From the NCBI RefSeq assembly GCF_037076425.1, contig NZ_AP028127.1:1742501-1806500 (forward strand): a stretch of 64,000 bases of DNA, in the 5' to 3' direction. Under the pieces are notes generated by a model that saw only the letters and a list, made by a program, of their open reading frames with translations, was not told where the DNA came from and did no database searches. Of the stretch, positions 17,295-26,366 are shown one piece after another. Every line of letters begins with the position of its first letter. The stretch's first letter is position 1. Source of the stretch: Turicibacter faecis (GTDB taxonomy: Bacteria; Bacillota_I; Bacilli_A; MOL361; Turicibacteraceae). The position numbers and the translations under genes are program-made.

Positions 17295-18428
17295 TTAAGA
17301 AAAGTCTTTTATTTGTTTCCAGCGCTCCCCTAACTGAGCATCCTCAATTAAATAAGGATCTAATTGTGCGTATAGACGTGGCCGTTTAACATATTCAAAA
17401 TACCCAAATTGAGACTTAAGCATTCCAAAGTGAACTAATAGGTCTAAATAACATTTAAGTCCAACAAGACAATGAGGGCCCTCCTTCAGTCGATAAAGTC
17501 CTTTTAATTTTTTTTGAATGTCAGATAAAGTAAAAACATCTTGCTCCTTATACTCACTCATGATGCATAAAACAACATAGGCCTGCCAAATAAATAATGG
17601 TTTTGTATAAACGGCACCCTCAATGGGCCACCCAATCACCGAAGGTAATAAAGATAGATTAATTAAAAATGGAGCACACAACCTTAAAAGGGCATACTCT
17701 TTTCGTTGATAAGCGGCAAACTTATGACAGCGGAAATCTTTTTTAAGGGCTAACCAATCCTCTAACCGGCGATTAACACGTAACTGATCATCTTCTACCA
17801 CCTGTTGAATCGTTAATTGATCTAATGAAAAAGTCTTCCTTATCGCCTCAATTTCTCGTTGGTTCATCCAAACAATCTGGTTAAAAATCGTAACCTTTCG
17901 TTCCCGCCAATTTAAATGAATTAAGGGCTGCTCTTTTTGTAACCTCATCACTCGGTTAACGCGATAAGTCGTTTTTAATCGGTTCAACTCACCAATAAAA
18001 ATCCAAATCACTTCAACCCGCGCATGGCGATAATCGGATATTCGTTGTTGGAAGACCTCAGGGGACATCATACTCTTTTGAATTTCAAACGCATAAGCCT
18101 TTCCATCCCACTCGAAATAAAGATCGGCAATTCGATTTCCCGATGGAAGACGATATTCCACTTCCACTTTTTTCGCCCCACAATCAATTAACCATTCCCT
18201 AAGAATTTCCTTACTCATCAAGTGGGCTTCACTTTCAGACTCGTGTTCACCGAAACGGCATGGCGTCTGATGAGCGAAATGCGCACGGCGCTTCGATCCT
18301 TGTCTTAAAATGACAGGAGCCCCACAGTAGGGACAAGAAAAATGCTTAGTCAACTTTAAATGTGGGAGTTGTTGGGATGAAATTTTTGTTAAATCAATTA
18401 ACACATCATTTTGCCTTGCTCGTAACAT
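17295..18428 (-). CDS. coiA: Competence protein CoiA
   Basis: The N-terminal zinc-ribbon-like part (FSCPYCGAPVILRQGSKRRAHFAH) is followed by a restriction-endonuclease-like core with ESEAHLMSKEILREWL, ADLYFEW and AFEIQKS, which fits the Asp/Glu-x-Lys catalytic pattern. The C-terminal 200 residues are variable. CoiA processes branched DNA during recombination of incoming DNA in competent cells. The length of 377 residues is usual. In B. subtilis coiA lies between mecA and the yjbK-relQ region; here the spx and relQ flanks are kept. Confidence 0.92.
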   Translation of the reverse strand: MLRARQNDVLIDLTKISSQQLPHLKLTKHFSCPYCGAPVILRQGSKRRAHFAHQTPCRFGEHESESEAHLMSKEILREWLIDCGAKKVEVEYRLPSGNRIADLYFEWDGKAYAFEIQKSMMSPEVFQQRISDYRHARVEVIWIFIGELNRLKTTYRVNRVMRLQKEQPLIHLNWRERKVTIFNQIVWMNQREIEAIRKTFSLDQLTIQQVVEDDQLRVNRRLEDWLALKKDFRCHKFAAYQRKEYALLRLCAPFLINLSLLPSVIGWPIEGAVYTKPLFIWQAYVVLCIMSEYKEQDVFTLSDIQKKLKGLYRLKEGPHCLVGLKCYLDLLVHFGMLKSQFGYFEYVKRPRLYAQLDPYLIEDAQLGERWKQIKDFS

Positions 18429-18476
18429 TTCATCATCACCTCAGTTTACTATACGCTAAACTGAGGTGATTTCCTT

Positions 18477-19289
18477 TTATAAAAGACCTTCTTGTTGCAA
18501 AAGTTCCGTTAATTGTTGCACCATCAAATCGATAACGCTAAGCAACTGCTTATCATAACGTGCGGCGTGAACAAATAATAATTCAATATGCTCCTTCATT
18601 AACTTTGGTAAGACTCGACATATTTCTTCTGTTATCTGGATAATCCGGTTTTCAGTCGGATAATATTGACGATTAAGAGCAAAAATGATTTCTAAATAGC
18701 ATTTTAAATAACCATTTAATAAATTTGAAAGATGAATACGATCACGATGCTCTAAAGCTCGCTCAAATCGAATATAGTAAGATTTATGACTTTGCTTTAA
18801 CAGCGGGTACTGAATGCTCACAATTCGTTGTCTCATTTGGTCTGAATAATGAGACGTATATTCCTCTTTCAACTTAGCCAACTGTTGATCACGGTCAAAT
18901 AATATATTCGAATTATGTACAAAATAGGCAATCTGCGTCGACGTATACCGAGTAATCATGGTTTCATCAATCGCATCCATGAGTTTTTTTTCGACGGTGC
19001 TCATCTCAAGATAACAAAGATCTAGTTCAACAGCGAAATCTCGTAACGAACAATGATCAATGTTTACTTCCCCCGGACAATCCAATTCCATAGACTCCGA
19101 AAATTTCACAAGAATTTGACGACGTTTCTCTTTCGCGATGGGTTGAGTAAAATAAATAACAATATTGATATCTGATAATTCATCTTGATAATTAGAAAAC
19201 TTAGAACCTGACATAGTAATCCCTGTCACCTCTTCAAGCGTTTTGAATTCGGCTATTAATCGGTGTAAAATTTCGTTCACATTAATCAT
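18477..19289 (-). CDS. Nucleotidyltransferase-fold protein with degenerate metal motif
   Basis: The start of the 270-residue protein has the Pol-beta-type nucleotidyltransferase pattern ITMSGSKFSNYQDELSDINIVIYF, where GS is followed by DIN in place of the usual DxD. A helical C-terminal domain (about 95-270) follows, as in DUF4037-type proteins. Loss of the second aspartate raises doubt about catalysis unless another acidic residue (Asp36 or Asp57 area) compensates. I choose the ATG preceded by GGGAGGGG. It lies between coiA and spx, the place mecA holds in Bacillus, but it shows no MecA similarity. Confidence 0.7.
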   Translation of the reverse strand: MINVNEILHRLIAEFKTLEEVTGITMSGSKFSNYQDELSDINIVIYFTQPIAKEKRRQILVKFSESMELDCPGEVNIDHCSLRDFAVELDLCYLEMSTVEKKLMDAIDETMITRYTSTQIAYFVHNSNILFDRDQQLAKLKEEYTSHYSDQMRQRIVSIQYPLLKQSHKSYYIRFERALEHRDRIHLSNLLNGYLKCYLEIIFALNRQYYPTENRIIQITEEICRVLPKLMKEHIELLFVHAARYDKQLLSVIDLMVQQLTELLQQEGLL

Positions 19290-19327
19290 TTTGCACGCCC
19301 CTCCCACGACATCTATTTTATGACATA

Positions 19328-19366
19328 ATAAAAAACAACTACCTCATCAACCATCCTAGTTGTTTG
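19328..19366 (-). terminator. Hairpin with T run (second terminator after spx)
   Basis: On the minus strand AAACAACTA pairs with TAGTTGTTT and TTTATTATG follows. It lies between the spx terminator and the nucleotidyltransferase-like gene, so it either backs up the first terminator or attenuates the downstream gene. Confidence 0.65.
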
Positions 19367-19425
19367 TACTGTTAAAATCACTTAGTACACTGTATGCAGT
19401 CCCCCTATGAAATAGAACTTAAACT

Positions 19426-19469
19426 AAAAAAACTCCGAGCATTAGCTATTGAATCTAATACCCGGAGTT
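19426..19469 (-). terminator. Rho-independent terminator of spx
   Basis: On the minus strand AACTCCG and CGGAGTT form the stem, followed by TTTTTAGTTT. The loop is long (about 23 bases). Confidence 0.7.
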
Positions 19470-19486
19470 ACCTTATAACAGAGAGT

Positions 19487-19948
19487 TTATCTCATTGATG
19501 CCTTTTCAATAAAATTATCTTTTAGCGCACGCTCTAATGCACCAACATATGAACAATTACAATTATCACAATTATTACAATAAATCACATTTCTTAATTC
19601 GCGCGGTAAAAAGCATCGAATTTCTTCATCATTATACCCCACTTGTAAGCGGTGCTTATCAACAATAATAGGACGGCGTAAAACACTCGGATTCTCAACA
19701 ATAAAATCGAGTAATTCATTGATCGTCATGTCGTCCGCATTCAAATTATTTTCCTTAAACGCCTTTGAACGTGTAGAAATAATATCTTCAAAACCATTTT
19801 CAGTTTTTTCTAAAATTTGTTTAATATTTTCACGTGTAATTTTTGTCACAAATAAATTTTTTTCCGTATATTTAATCCCGTATTCATCTAACCATTTCTT
19901 TGCCTTACGACACGATGAACAACTGGGAGATGTATAAATTTCAACCAT
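19487..19948 (-). CDS. spx: Spx-family regulator with cysteine-rich C-terminal tail
   Basis: Spx binds the RNA polymerase alpha subunit and redirects transcription under thiol stress. The redox switch Cys10-Ser-Ser-Cys13, Gly52 and the RRPI motif with Arg92 are all at the positions known from B. subtilis Spx. The length is 153 rather than about 131 residues: after FLPRELRN the usual end is replaced by IYCNNCDNCNCSYVGALERALKD and a short tail, giving four cysteines (124, 127, 130, 132) in a CX2CX2CXC pattern. In Bacillus the C-terminus is read by YjbH/ClpXP, so turnover may differ here. The gene has its own terminator. Confidence 0.9.
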   Translation of the reverse strand: MVEIYTSPSCSSCRKAKKWLDEYGIKYTEKNLFVTKITRENIKQILEKTENGFEDIISTRSKAFKENNLNADDMTINELLDFIVENPSVLRRPIIVDKHRLQVGYNDEEIRCFLPRELRNVIYCNNCDNCNCSYVGALERALKDNFIEKASMR

Positions 19949-20085
19949 TCATATCCCTCCATTGATAGCCCTTTGCTATCTCTATTATTGTACAATACCC
20001 TTTCAAGAGATACAACCTCTTAAATAAGAACACCTATAAAATTACCTTTTCCTTGTTTTCCCTTAGCAAAGATATCGACCCGTTT

Positions 20086-20132
20086 TGAAAAAAAGAGACT
20101 GTCACCTTTTTATTGGTTTCAGCCTCTTCAAA
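20086..20132 (-). terminator. Rho-independent terminator of the cstA-like gene
   Basis: On the minus strand AAGAGGCTG pairs with CAGTCTCTT (one G-T pair), followed by TTTTT. Confidence 0.75.
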
Positions 20133-20138
20133 GAATCA

Positions 20139-21593
20139 TTATTCACCTAATAAGTTTTTTGCCTGACACGGAACTTCCTGCTCTAACTTCCCTTTCATCA
20201 CACGGCGCATAAACCAGCTAAATAAAATAATAGCTGCTAAAATTCCTACCCCATTTGAGAAAGTTCCACTTAAGCGTAACCCCTCTTTTGCCTGTAGAAT
20301 GTATGATGTACAAATGAAAGTCATAAATGTGGCTGGAATCAAGGTAATCCAATAATTACGTTTATTTTTCAATAAGTAAACGGTTGATGTCCATAAACAA
20401 ATCGTCGCTAATGTTTGATTTGACCACGCAAAATAGCGCCAAATAATATTAAAATCAAATTGCGTTAAAATAATACAAATAACAAATAACGGAATGGCGA
20501 TATAAAAACGTTTAGCCACATGATCTTGCTTAATAGAAAAGGCATCTGCAATCGTTAAACGTGCACTTCTAAATGCCGTATCTCCCGAAGTAATCGGACA
20601 TGCAACAACTCCAAGAAGCGCCAATACCGCCCCTACTTTTCCTAACAATCCTGTTGAAATAATGTTAACGACACCAGACTGTCCACCCGATTCAACCAAT
20701 GCTTGATTTAAATGAGCTGTATCTCCGAAGAAAGACAATGAAACGGCACACCAGACTAAAGCCACAATTCCCTCGACAACCATGGCACCATAAAATACCT
20801 TTTTACTCTCTCGTTCATTCGAAACACAACGTGCCATCATCGGAGATTGTGTCGCATGAAAACCACTTAAAGCTCCGCAAGCAATCGTCACAAATAAAAA
20901 TGGGAAGACAGATAACTTTTCAGGATGTAAATTTTCAAGTGTCATTTCAACCATTGGGCGTGTTCCATTAAAGTGATTAATAAACATAGCCCCACATAAA
21001 CCAATCGCCATTAATAATAAAGCTGCACCAAACAATGGATAAATCTTACCGACAATTTTATCAACCGGTAAAATCGTAGCTAAAATATAATATAAGATAA
21101 TAATAACTGTCCAAAAGACTAATCCTTGACCCGTCATAGAAGCTAATAACCCTGCTGGTGAACTCACAAAAACAGTTCCAACTAAAATTAATAAAATGAC
21201 TGAGAACACGCGCATAATCATTTTCATGTGGTCACCTAAATAAATTCCAACTAATTCTGAAACAGACATTCCATCATGTTTCATTGAGATAACGCCACTT
21301 AAATAATCATGAACCGCACCCGCGAAAATCGTCCCAAACGTAATCCATAAAAAGGCTACCGGCCCAAATAACGCTCCAGAAATGGCTCCAAAGATTGGAC
21401 CCGTTCCCGCAATATTTAAAAATTGAATTAAGAAAACTTTCCACCACGGCATCGGAACATAATCGACATCATCTTGTAATTTAACAGCTGGTGTTTCCTT
21501 ATCCGGATTCACGCCCACCATTCGATCCACATACGTTCCATAAATAAAATACCCACCAATTAAAATACTTAAACAAACTAAAAATGTAACCAC
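20139..21593 (-). CDS. cstA: CstA-family peptide/pyruvate-type transporter
   Basis: The 484-residue protein is almost entirely hydrophobic, with about 14 predicted helices and the CstA signatures FLNIAGTGPIFGAISGALFGPVAFLWITFGTIFAGAVHDYLSG and GALSGFHATQSPMMARC. Family members import peptides or pyruvate during nutrient limitation. It is the short form without the C-terminal extension. I place the start at a GTG with AAGGAG seven bases upstream; the longer frame opens at an ATG only nine bases after a TATAAT box, where transcription should begin. A palindrome at 21638-21655 lies in the leader. Confidence 0.9.
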   Translation of the reverse strand: MVTFLVCLSILIGGYFIYGTYVDRMVGVNPDKETPAVKLQDDVDYVPMPWWKVFLIQFLNIAGTGPIFGAISGALFGPVAFLWITFGTIFAGAVHDYLSGVISMKHDGMSVSELVGIYLGDHMKMIMRVFSVILLILVGTVFVSSPAGLLASMTGQGLVFWTVIIILYYILATILPVDKIVGKIYPLFGAALLLMAIGLCGAMFINHFNGTRPMVEMTLENLHPEKLSVFPFLFVTIACGALSGFHATQSPMMARCVSNERESKKVFYGAMVVEGIVALVWCAVSLSFFGDTAHLNQALVESGGQSGVVNIISTGLLGKVGAVLALLGVVACPITSGDTAFRSARLTIADAFSIKQDHVAKRFYIAIPLFVICIILTQFDFNIIWRYFAWSNQTLATICLWTSTVYLLKNKRNYWITLIPATFMTFICTSYILQAKEGLRLSGTFSNGVGILAAIILFSWFMRRVMKGKLEQEVPCQAKNLLGE

Positions 21594-21637
21594 ACGTATA
21601 CTCCTTCCGCATCTCTCTCCTATAATAAAACAACTTG

Positions 21638-21655
21638 TGAAAAAATTACTTTTCA
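21638..21655. promoter_or_regulatory. Palindrome at the cstA promoter, candidate operator
   Basis: TGAAAA and TTTTCA flank six bases. The site lies directly after a TATAAT box (21663-21668, minus strand) whose -35 region is weak, so a bound regulator would sit at the transcription start. The regulator is not identified. Confidence 0.4.
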
Positions 21656-21782
21656 TGAAATCATTATACTATGAAATTAAAAAAATAAAAGTCTTTTTGA
21701 CATCTTTTTAAATTTTTTTTCACAAATGTAAGAAAAAAGATGATTGATTTTCTAAAATTGAAAATCGATCATCCTCTTTTAC

Positions 21783-22715
21783 TTACTTTTTTTGCCAGGC
21801 CTGAAGCTCTTCTTCTGTTCCTAAAACAAAATGTCCTGGTGAGACTTCTGTCCATTTTCCGGCATAATAATCTACCTTTGATTTATCATAAATAATTCGC
21901 TTACGATTACGTTCATAGTTAGGATCTGGTAATGGGATAGCCGATAGTAATGAACGCGTATAAGGATGAATCGCACGCTCATAAATATCATCCGCACTTC
22001 CTAATTCCACTAAACGGCCAAGGTGCATAACTCCGATGCGATCAGAGATATATTTAACCATCGATAGGTCGTGTGCAATAAATAAATAAGTTAAACCGAA
22101 CTCTTTCTTTAAGGTGTTCATTAAGTTAACGACCTGTGCCTGAATCGAAACATCAAGAGCCGAAATCGGTTCATCTGCGATAATAAATTCAGGATTTGTA
22201 ATTAACGCACGGGCAATTCCAATTCGTTGACGTTGTCCCCCTGAAAACTCATGCGGATAACGCCCTGCATGGTCCTTACTTAAACCAACAGCCTCTAAAA
22301 TTTTATAAACTTTTTCCTCACGGTCTTGTTTATTTTTAGCCAGTTTATGCACATCTATTCCCTCGGCAATAATATCGATGACACGCATGCGTGGATTCAA
22401 ACAAGCCATTGGATCCTGAAAAATCATCTGAATTTTTTGGCAAACTTCGGCCTTTTCTTTTTTCGTTAACTTTGTCGCGATATTTTTCCCTTTAAAATAA
22501 ACTTCTCCTGCAGTTGGTTGGTAAAGTCTAATAATACTACGTCCTGTCGTTGACTTTCCTGATCCTGATTCACCAACTAATCCGAACGTCTCACCCTTGT
22601 AAATGTTAAATGAAATATCATCAATCGCCTTTACTACCGTATTTGAGTTAATTTTAAAATACTGCTTTAAATTTTTAACCTCAAGTAAAACCTCACGTTC
22701 ATTCATCTTACTCAT
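21783..22715 (-). CDS. oppF: Oligopeptide ABC transporter ATPase OppF
   Basis: The 310-residue ATPase has Walker [15 protein letters not shown], signature EFSGGQRQRIGIARAL, Walker B EFIIADEPISALD and switch LFIAHDLSMV, then the OppF/DppF C-terminal oligopeptide domain with AIHPYTRSLLSAIPLPDP. It pairs with OppD to drive peptide uptake. The start is the ATG that overlaps the oppD stop (ATGAGTAA), with GGGGG eight bases upstream. It is the last gene of the opp operon. Confidence 0.95.
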   Translation of the reverse strand: MSKMNEREVLLEVKNLKQYFKINSNTVVKAIDDISFNIYKGETFGLVGESGSGKSTTGRSIIRLYQPTAGEVYFKGKNIATKLTKKEKAEVCQKIQMIFQDPMACLNPRMRVIDIIAEGIDVHKLAKNKQDREEKVYKILEAVGLSKDHAGRYPHEFSGGQRQRIGIARALITNPEFIIADEPISALDVSIQAQVVNLMNTLKKEFGLTYLFIAHDLSMVKYISDRIGVMHLGRLVELGSADDIYERAIHPYTRSLLSAIPLPDPNYERNRKRIIYDKSKVDYYAGKWTEVSPGHFVLGTEEELQAWQKK

Positions 22716-23757
22716 GAGCATATCCCCCTTTTTCTCTCAGACGTAATACAGCTGCAGGCGGTGTCACCTTTGGAGCTTGCTCATGCAATAACCAAGTGGC
22801 TGCATAATGTGTATCACTTACCTTAAACATTGGTGGCTGTTCCTCATAATCAATTTTTAATGCATACTCACTACGGAAGGCGAACGCATCCCCTTTTGGC
22901 GGTGTCAAAAGGTTAGGTGGTGTTCCTGGAATAGCATACAACAATTCATCACTTGTATCTAAATCAGGCATTGACGCAAGTAATCCCCATGTATAAGGAT
23001 GACACGGATTGTAGAAGACTTCATTGCTCGTTCCAATCTCACAAACACGTCCTGCATACATAACGGCCACGCGATCAGCAACGTTAGCAACGACCCCTAA
23101 ATCATGGGTAATAAAAATAACAGCAACATTTGTTTTTTGTTGTAAATCCTTAATGAGTTCTAAAATTTGTGCTTGAATCGTTACATCCAAAGCAGTCGTT
23201 GGCTCATCACAAATTAAAATACGTGGATTACAAGCCAATGCAATCGCGATAACAATTCGTTGGCGCATCCCTCCTGAAAACTGATGAGGATATTGATTCA
23301 TTCGCTTTTTCGCCTCATTAATTCCAACGAGCGTAATAAGTTCCTCCGCTTTGGCGCGTGCTTCTACTTTTGAACACCCCTGATGTTTTATAATAGGTTC
23401 CATAATTTGACGACCAATTGTCATCGTTGGATTTAAAGACGTCATTGGATCTTGGAAAACCATTGCAATTTCTTTTCCGCGAATCGATTGATACTCATGT
23501 TCAGATAAAGTCGCTAAATCAATATCTTCCCCATTATCTTTCGTATACGTAATCGATCCCCCTGTGATCCTTCCATTATCAGCTAAAATCCCCATGATTG
23601 ATTTAGAAGCTACCGATTTCCCTGATCCTGATTCTCCAACGATGGCTAACGTTTCCCCTTCATGTAACGTAAAGCTCACACCACGAACCGCAGAAACAGG
23701 ACCTGCGAATGTATCGAATGTAATATTTAAATTATTCACGTCTAATATTTTCCTCAT
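22708..23757 (-). CDS. oppD: Oligopeptide ABC transporter ATPase OppD
   Basis: Visible motifs are Walker [16 protein letters not shown]-loop [20 protein letters not shown], signature [16 protein letters not shown], Walker [12 protein letters not shown] and [28 protein letters not shown]. The C-terminal [15 protein letters not shown] is the oligopeptide-transporter domain. It is 349 residues, a usual length. It starts 21 bases after oppC and overlaps oppF by eight bases. Confidence 0.95.
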   Translation of the reverse strand: MRKILDVNNLNITFDTFAGPVSAVRGVSFTLHEGETLAIVGESGSGKSVASKSIMGILADNGRITGGSITYTKDNGEDIDLATLSEHEYQSIRGKEIAMVFQDPMTSLNPTMTIGRQIMEPIIKHQGCSKVEARAKAEELITLVGINEAKKRMNQYPHQFSGGMRQRIVIAIALACNPRILICDEPTTALDVTIQAQILELIKDLQQKTNVAVIFITHDLGVVANVADRVAVMYAGRVCEIGTSNEVFYNPCHPYTWGLLASMPDLDTSDELLYAIPGTPPNLLTPPKGDAFAFRSEYALKIDYEEQPPMFKVSDTHYAATWLLHEQAPKVTPPAAVLRLREKGGYAHE

Positions 23758-23778
23758 AATCTTCTCACCGTCCCCTTT

Positions 23779-25218
23779 CTACTCTCCGCGTAAACGTGGA
23801 TCTAATGCATCACGTAAACCATTTGCAAATAAATTAATAGCTAGCATTAAGTAAACCATAAAGAAGGCTGGAATCATCATTAAATAAACATAAGATAACA
23901 TCTTACTTGTTCCGTCACTTAATAATACCCCCAGTGAAGACATAGGAATTGGTAATCCGAGCCCAATAAATGATAACATGGCCTCAGTCGCAATCGCAGA
24001 TGGAATTGAGAATGTCGCCATAACGACTAATTGACCAATAATATTTGGAAATAAGTGTTTGAAGATAATACGTGAACTACTTGCCCCTAAGGTTGTTGAG
24101 GCCATAACAAACTCTTGATCTTTTAATTTTAAGTATTGTGCACGAACAACGCGAGCAACTGAAATCCACCCTGTTAAACTCATCGCTACGATTAAGATAA
24201 TAAATGCACCCGCTACATTGGATAAGTGAATATTAAAGAGACTTTCAACCCCTTGAATAAATGGTTTCTTTACACTACTAAAAATAATTAAAATAACCGT
24301 CGTTGGAATCGACCCTAAAATCTCAGTAATACGCATCATGACGTTATCAATAGCTGTTCCTCCATAGAAACCTGCAATCGATCCGTATAAAATTCCAAGC
24401 GTAAAATCAATAATTAATGATAAAAATCCGATAAGTAATGAAACTTGAACCCCCGTCCATAAACGCGTCCATACATCAAATCCTAATTCATCTGTTCCAA
24501 AATAGAAATATAAATGTTCAACATTCTTTTGAACATAGGCATTCACTTTAACCTTTAACATTTGAATCCCTTGATTATCAAGTTCTGTTTGATCTAATTC
24601 AAATGAATCTAAATTTGAATAAGTTGAATACTTACTCATCAATTCACTTGCAGGAACCTCTTCTGTTGAAGATGCCCCTCGTAATTGAATCGTAATCTTC
24701 ATCTCTTCCCCTTGACCAGACCAAGAAACAATTTCATAATCATTTGGATGATATTTAATGCCTAACGCCTCCACGAATTCAGCCTTTTTCAGTGGCGTAT
24801 TTAAAGCATTAACCTCTTCTGGAAGTGAACTTCCGACGAACAAATCAAATGCCGTCATTTTTTTCATACTCGTTCCATCAAAAATTCCTAGGTTTTCTAA
24901 TCCTTTTACCCGAGGAGGAAGGTAACTTAATCGCGATTTTTCAATTTGTTTTCCTGTTTCCTCATCAATTAAAATAGGCGTTTGATTGTATTTAACGGCC
25001 TCTCCATTTTCATGTTTTGGGCCAACAATCGGTGCTAAAAACGAACAAATAACTAATAATAAAATAGCATACATGGAAATTAAAGCAGCTTTATTTTTTC
25101 TTAGACGACGCCACGCATCCTGCCAAAACGTTAAACTTTCCGTTTTAATTTCATCGCTCTGCCCCTGATGCATAGGTTCTAATTCGAATAAACTTGGATC
25201 AAATTTTTTAGAAATCAT
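23779..25218 (-). CDS. oppC: Oligopeptide ABC transporter permease OppC with enlarged first extracytoplasmic loop
   Basis: The core has TM1 at about residues 42-65, the canonical FGTDELGFDVWTRLWTGVQVSLLIG at about 240, further helices, and the EAMLSFIGLGLPIPMSSLGVLL coupling region. At 479 residues it is much longer than usual OppC (about 300). The extra length sits between TM1 and the FGTD motif: about 170 mostly polar residues (67-238), where other OppC proteins have 30-60. This part faces outward and may contact the substrate-binding protein. It overlaps the oppB stop by one base (TAATG). Confidence 0.93.
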   Translation of the reverse strand: MISKKFDPSLFELEPMHQGQSDEIKTESLTFWQDAWRRLRKNKAALISMYAILLLVICSFLAPIVGPKHENGEAVKYNQTPILIDEETGKQIEKSRLSYLPPRVKGLENLGIFDGTSMKKMTAFDLFVGSSLPEEVNALNTPLKKAEFVEALGIKYHPNDYEIVSWSGQGEEMKITIQLRGASSTEEVPASELMSKYSTYSNLDSFELDQTELDNQGIQMLKVKVNAYVQKNVEHLYFYFGTDELGFDVWTRLWTGVQVSLLIGFLSLIIDFTLGILYGSIAGFYGGTAIDNVMMRITEILGSIPTTVILIIFSSVKKPFIQGVESLFNIHLSNVAGAFIILIVAMSLTGWISVARVVRAQYLKLKDQEFVMASTTLGASSSRIIFKHLFPNIIGQLVVMATFSIPSAIATEAMLSFIGLGLPIPMSSLGVLLSDGTSKMLSYVYLMMIPAFFMVYLMLAINLFANGLRDALDPRLRGE

Positions 25219-26177
25219 TATTTCGCACCTCCAGTTAAACGGATTCGAGGATCGATGACACCGTATAATAAGTCAATCACTAAAATAACAACGACATATA
25301 AAACGGCATAGAAGAAGGCAATCCCAAGTGTTAAAAATTGATCATTCATGGTTACCGAGTTTAACATTAATTTACTTAATCCAGGAACACCAAAGAACTG
25401 TTCAATAACTAAACTTCCGGTCATAATCGAAACAACCATTGGACCAACAACTGTAATAACTGGAATAAGGGCGTTACGTAAAGCATGATGGAAAATCACT
25501 TGCGATCTCGTTAATCCCTTTGCTCGCGCTAATAAAATATAATCCGTATTTAAAACTTCAATTAACTCTGATCGCATATAGCGCATTAATGAAGCAATAA
25601 CCGGAACGGCCAATGAAATGGATGGTAAAATTAACGATTTAAATTCGTCCATCGCTGACACGCCTCGAACGGTATCCATCGGTTGATATAGAAGTGGTAA
25701 CCATCCAAGTTTACTACAAATAAAGTATTGTAAGAATGCCGCTAGGACAAAGGATGGTATCGAAACTCCAAGTACCGAAATAATGGTAATTGTATGGTCA
25801 GCCCATGAATTTCGTTTCATTGCTGCAATAGCTCCGAATAAAATCCCAACAACCACTCCAATTAATAAGGCTAGGGCCCCCGGTTTAATCGTATAAGGAA
25901 TACGTGTTAAAACAAGATCCGATACTTCTTGGTTTTGAAGTTTAAACGAAATTCCGAAATCTCCTTGAACAACACCTTTCATATAACGAACGTATTGAAC
26001 TGGAATCGGGTCATCTAATCCATACTTTTGTTCTAAGATAATTTTTTGTGCCTCGGTTACTTTCTCCCCATCAAATGGGCTCCCCGGAATTAACTGAAGC
26101 AATAAAAAGTTTACTGTTAGAACCAAAAATAGTGTAATAATCATGTAACCGATCCGTTTTAAGATGTACTTAAACAT
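25218..26177 (-). CDS. oppB: Oligopeptide ABC transporter permease OppB
   Basis: The 319-residue permease has six hydrophobic helices, the N-terminal YILKRIGYMIITLFLVLTVNFLLLQLIPGSPFD typical for OppB/DppB, and the ATPase-coupling EAA-like loop DYILLARAKGLTRSQVIFHHALRNALIP. A GGGGGAGAA site precedes the ATG. It follows oppA across a 190-base spacer with two hairpins, which probably set the ratio of binding protein to permease. Confidence 0.95.
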   Translation of the reverse strand: MFKYILKRIGYMIITLFLVLTVNFLLLQLIPGSPFDGEKVTEAQKIILEQKYGLDDPIPVQYVRYMKGVVQGDFGISFKLQNQEVSDLVLTRIPYTIKPGALALLIGVVVGILFGAIAAMKRNSWADHTITIISVLGVSIPSFVLAAFLQYFICSKLGWLPLLYQPMDTVRGVSAMDEFKSLILPSISLAVPVIASLMRYMRSELIEVLNTDYILLARAKGLTRSQVIFHHALRNALIPVITVVGPMVVSIMTGSLVIEQFFGVPGLSKLMLNSVTMNDQFLTLGIAFFYAVLYVVVILVIDLLYGVIDPRIRLTGGAK

Positions 26178-26237
26178 GCTTATTCTCCCCCTTCGTATTC
26201 TCTCTCCCTCTTATTCATCATTCTGACTGAATAAAAA

Positions 26238-26285
26238 ATAGATTTAAAAAAATAATAATGAGCTATTGTCATTTTTTAAATCTAT
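26238..26285 (-). terminator. AT-rich hairpin in the oppA-oppB spacer
   Basis: On the minus strand ATAGATTTAAAAAA pairs with TTTTTTTAAATCTAT and TTTTTATTC follows. With the stem at 26313-26346 it forms a tandem that should partly stop transcription after oppA. Confidence 0.65.
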
Positions 26286-26312
26286 ATTTTAATCAACTTA
26301 TTTTTATGATAA

Positions 26313-26346
26313 ACAAGCATAAGACGACAAAATGTCTTATGCTTGT
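26313..26346 (-). terminator. Perfect 13-base-pair hairpin after oppA
   Basis: ACAAGCATAAGAC and GTCTTATGCTTGT flank eight bases, 20 bases after the oppA stop. There is only a short T stretch after it, so it may act as a leaky terminator or protect the oppA message from 3' decay. Confidence 0.75.
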
Positions 26347-26366
26347 AAAACTATAAATGATCTCAA

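Noticed and set aside
18477-19289. MNT/HEPN toxin-antitoxin pair
   Set aside because: The nucleotidyltransferase-like gene has no HEPN partner next to it and is twice the length of MNT antitoxins.
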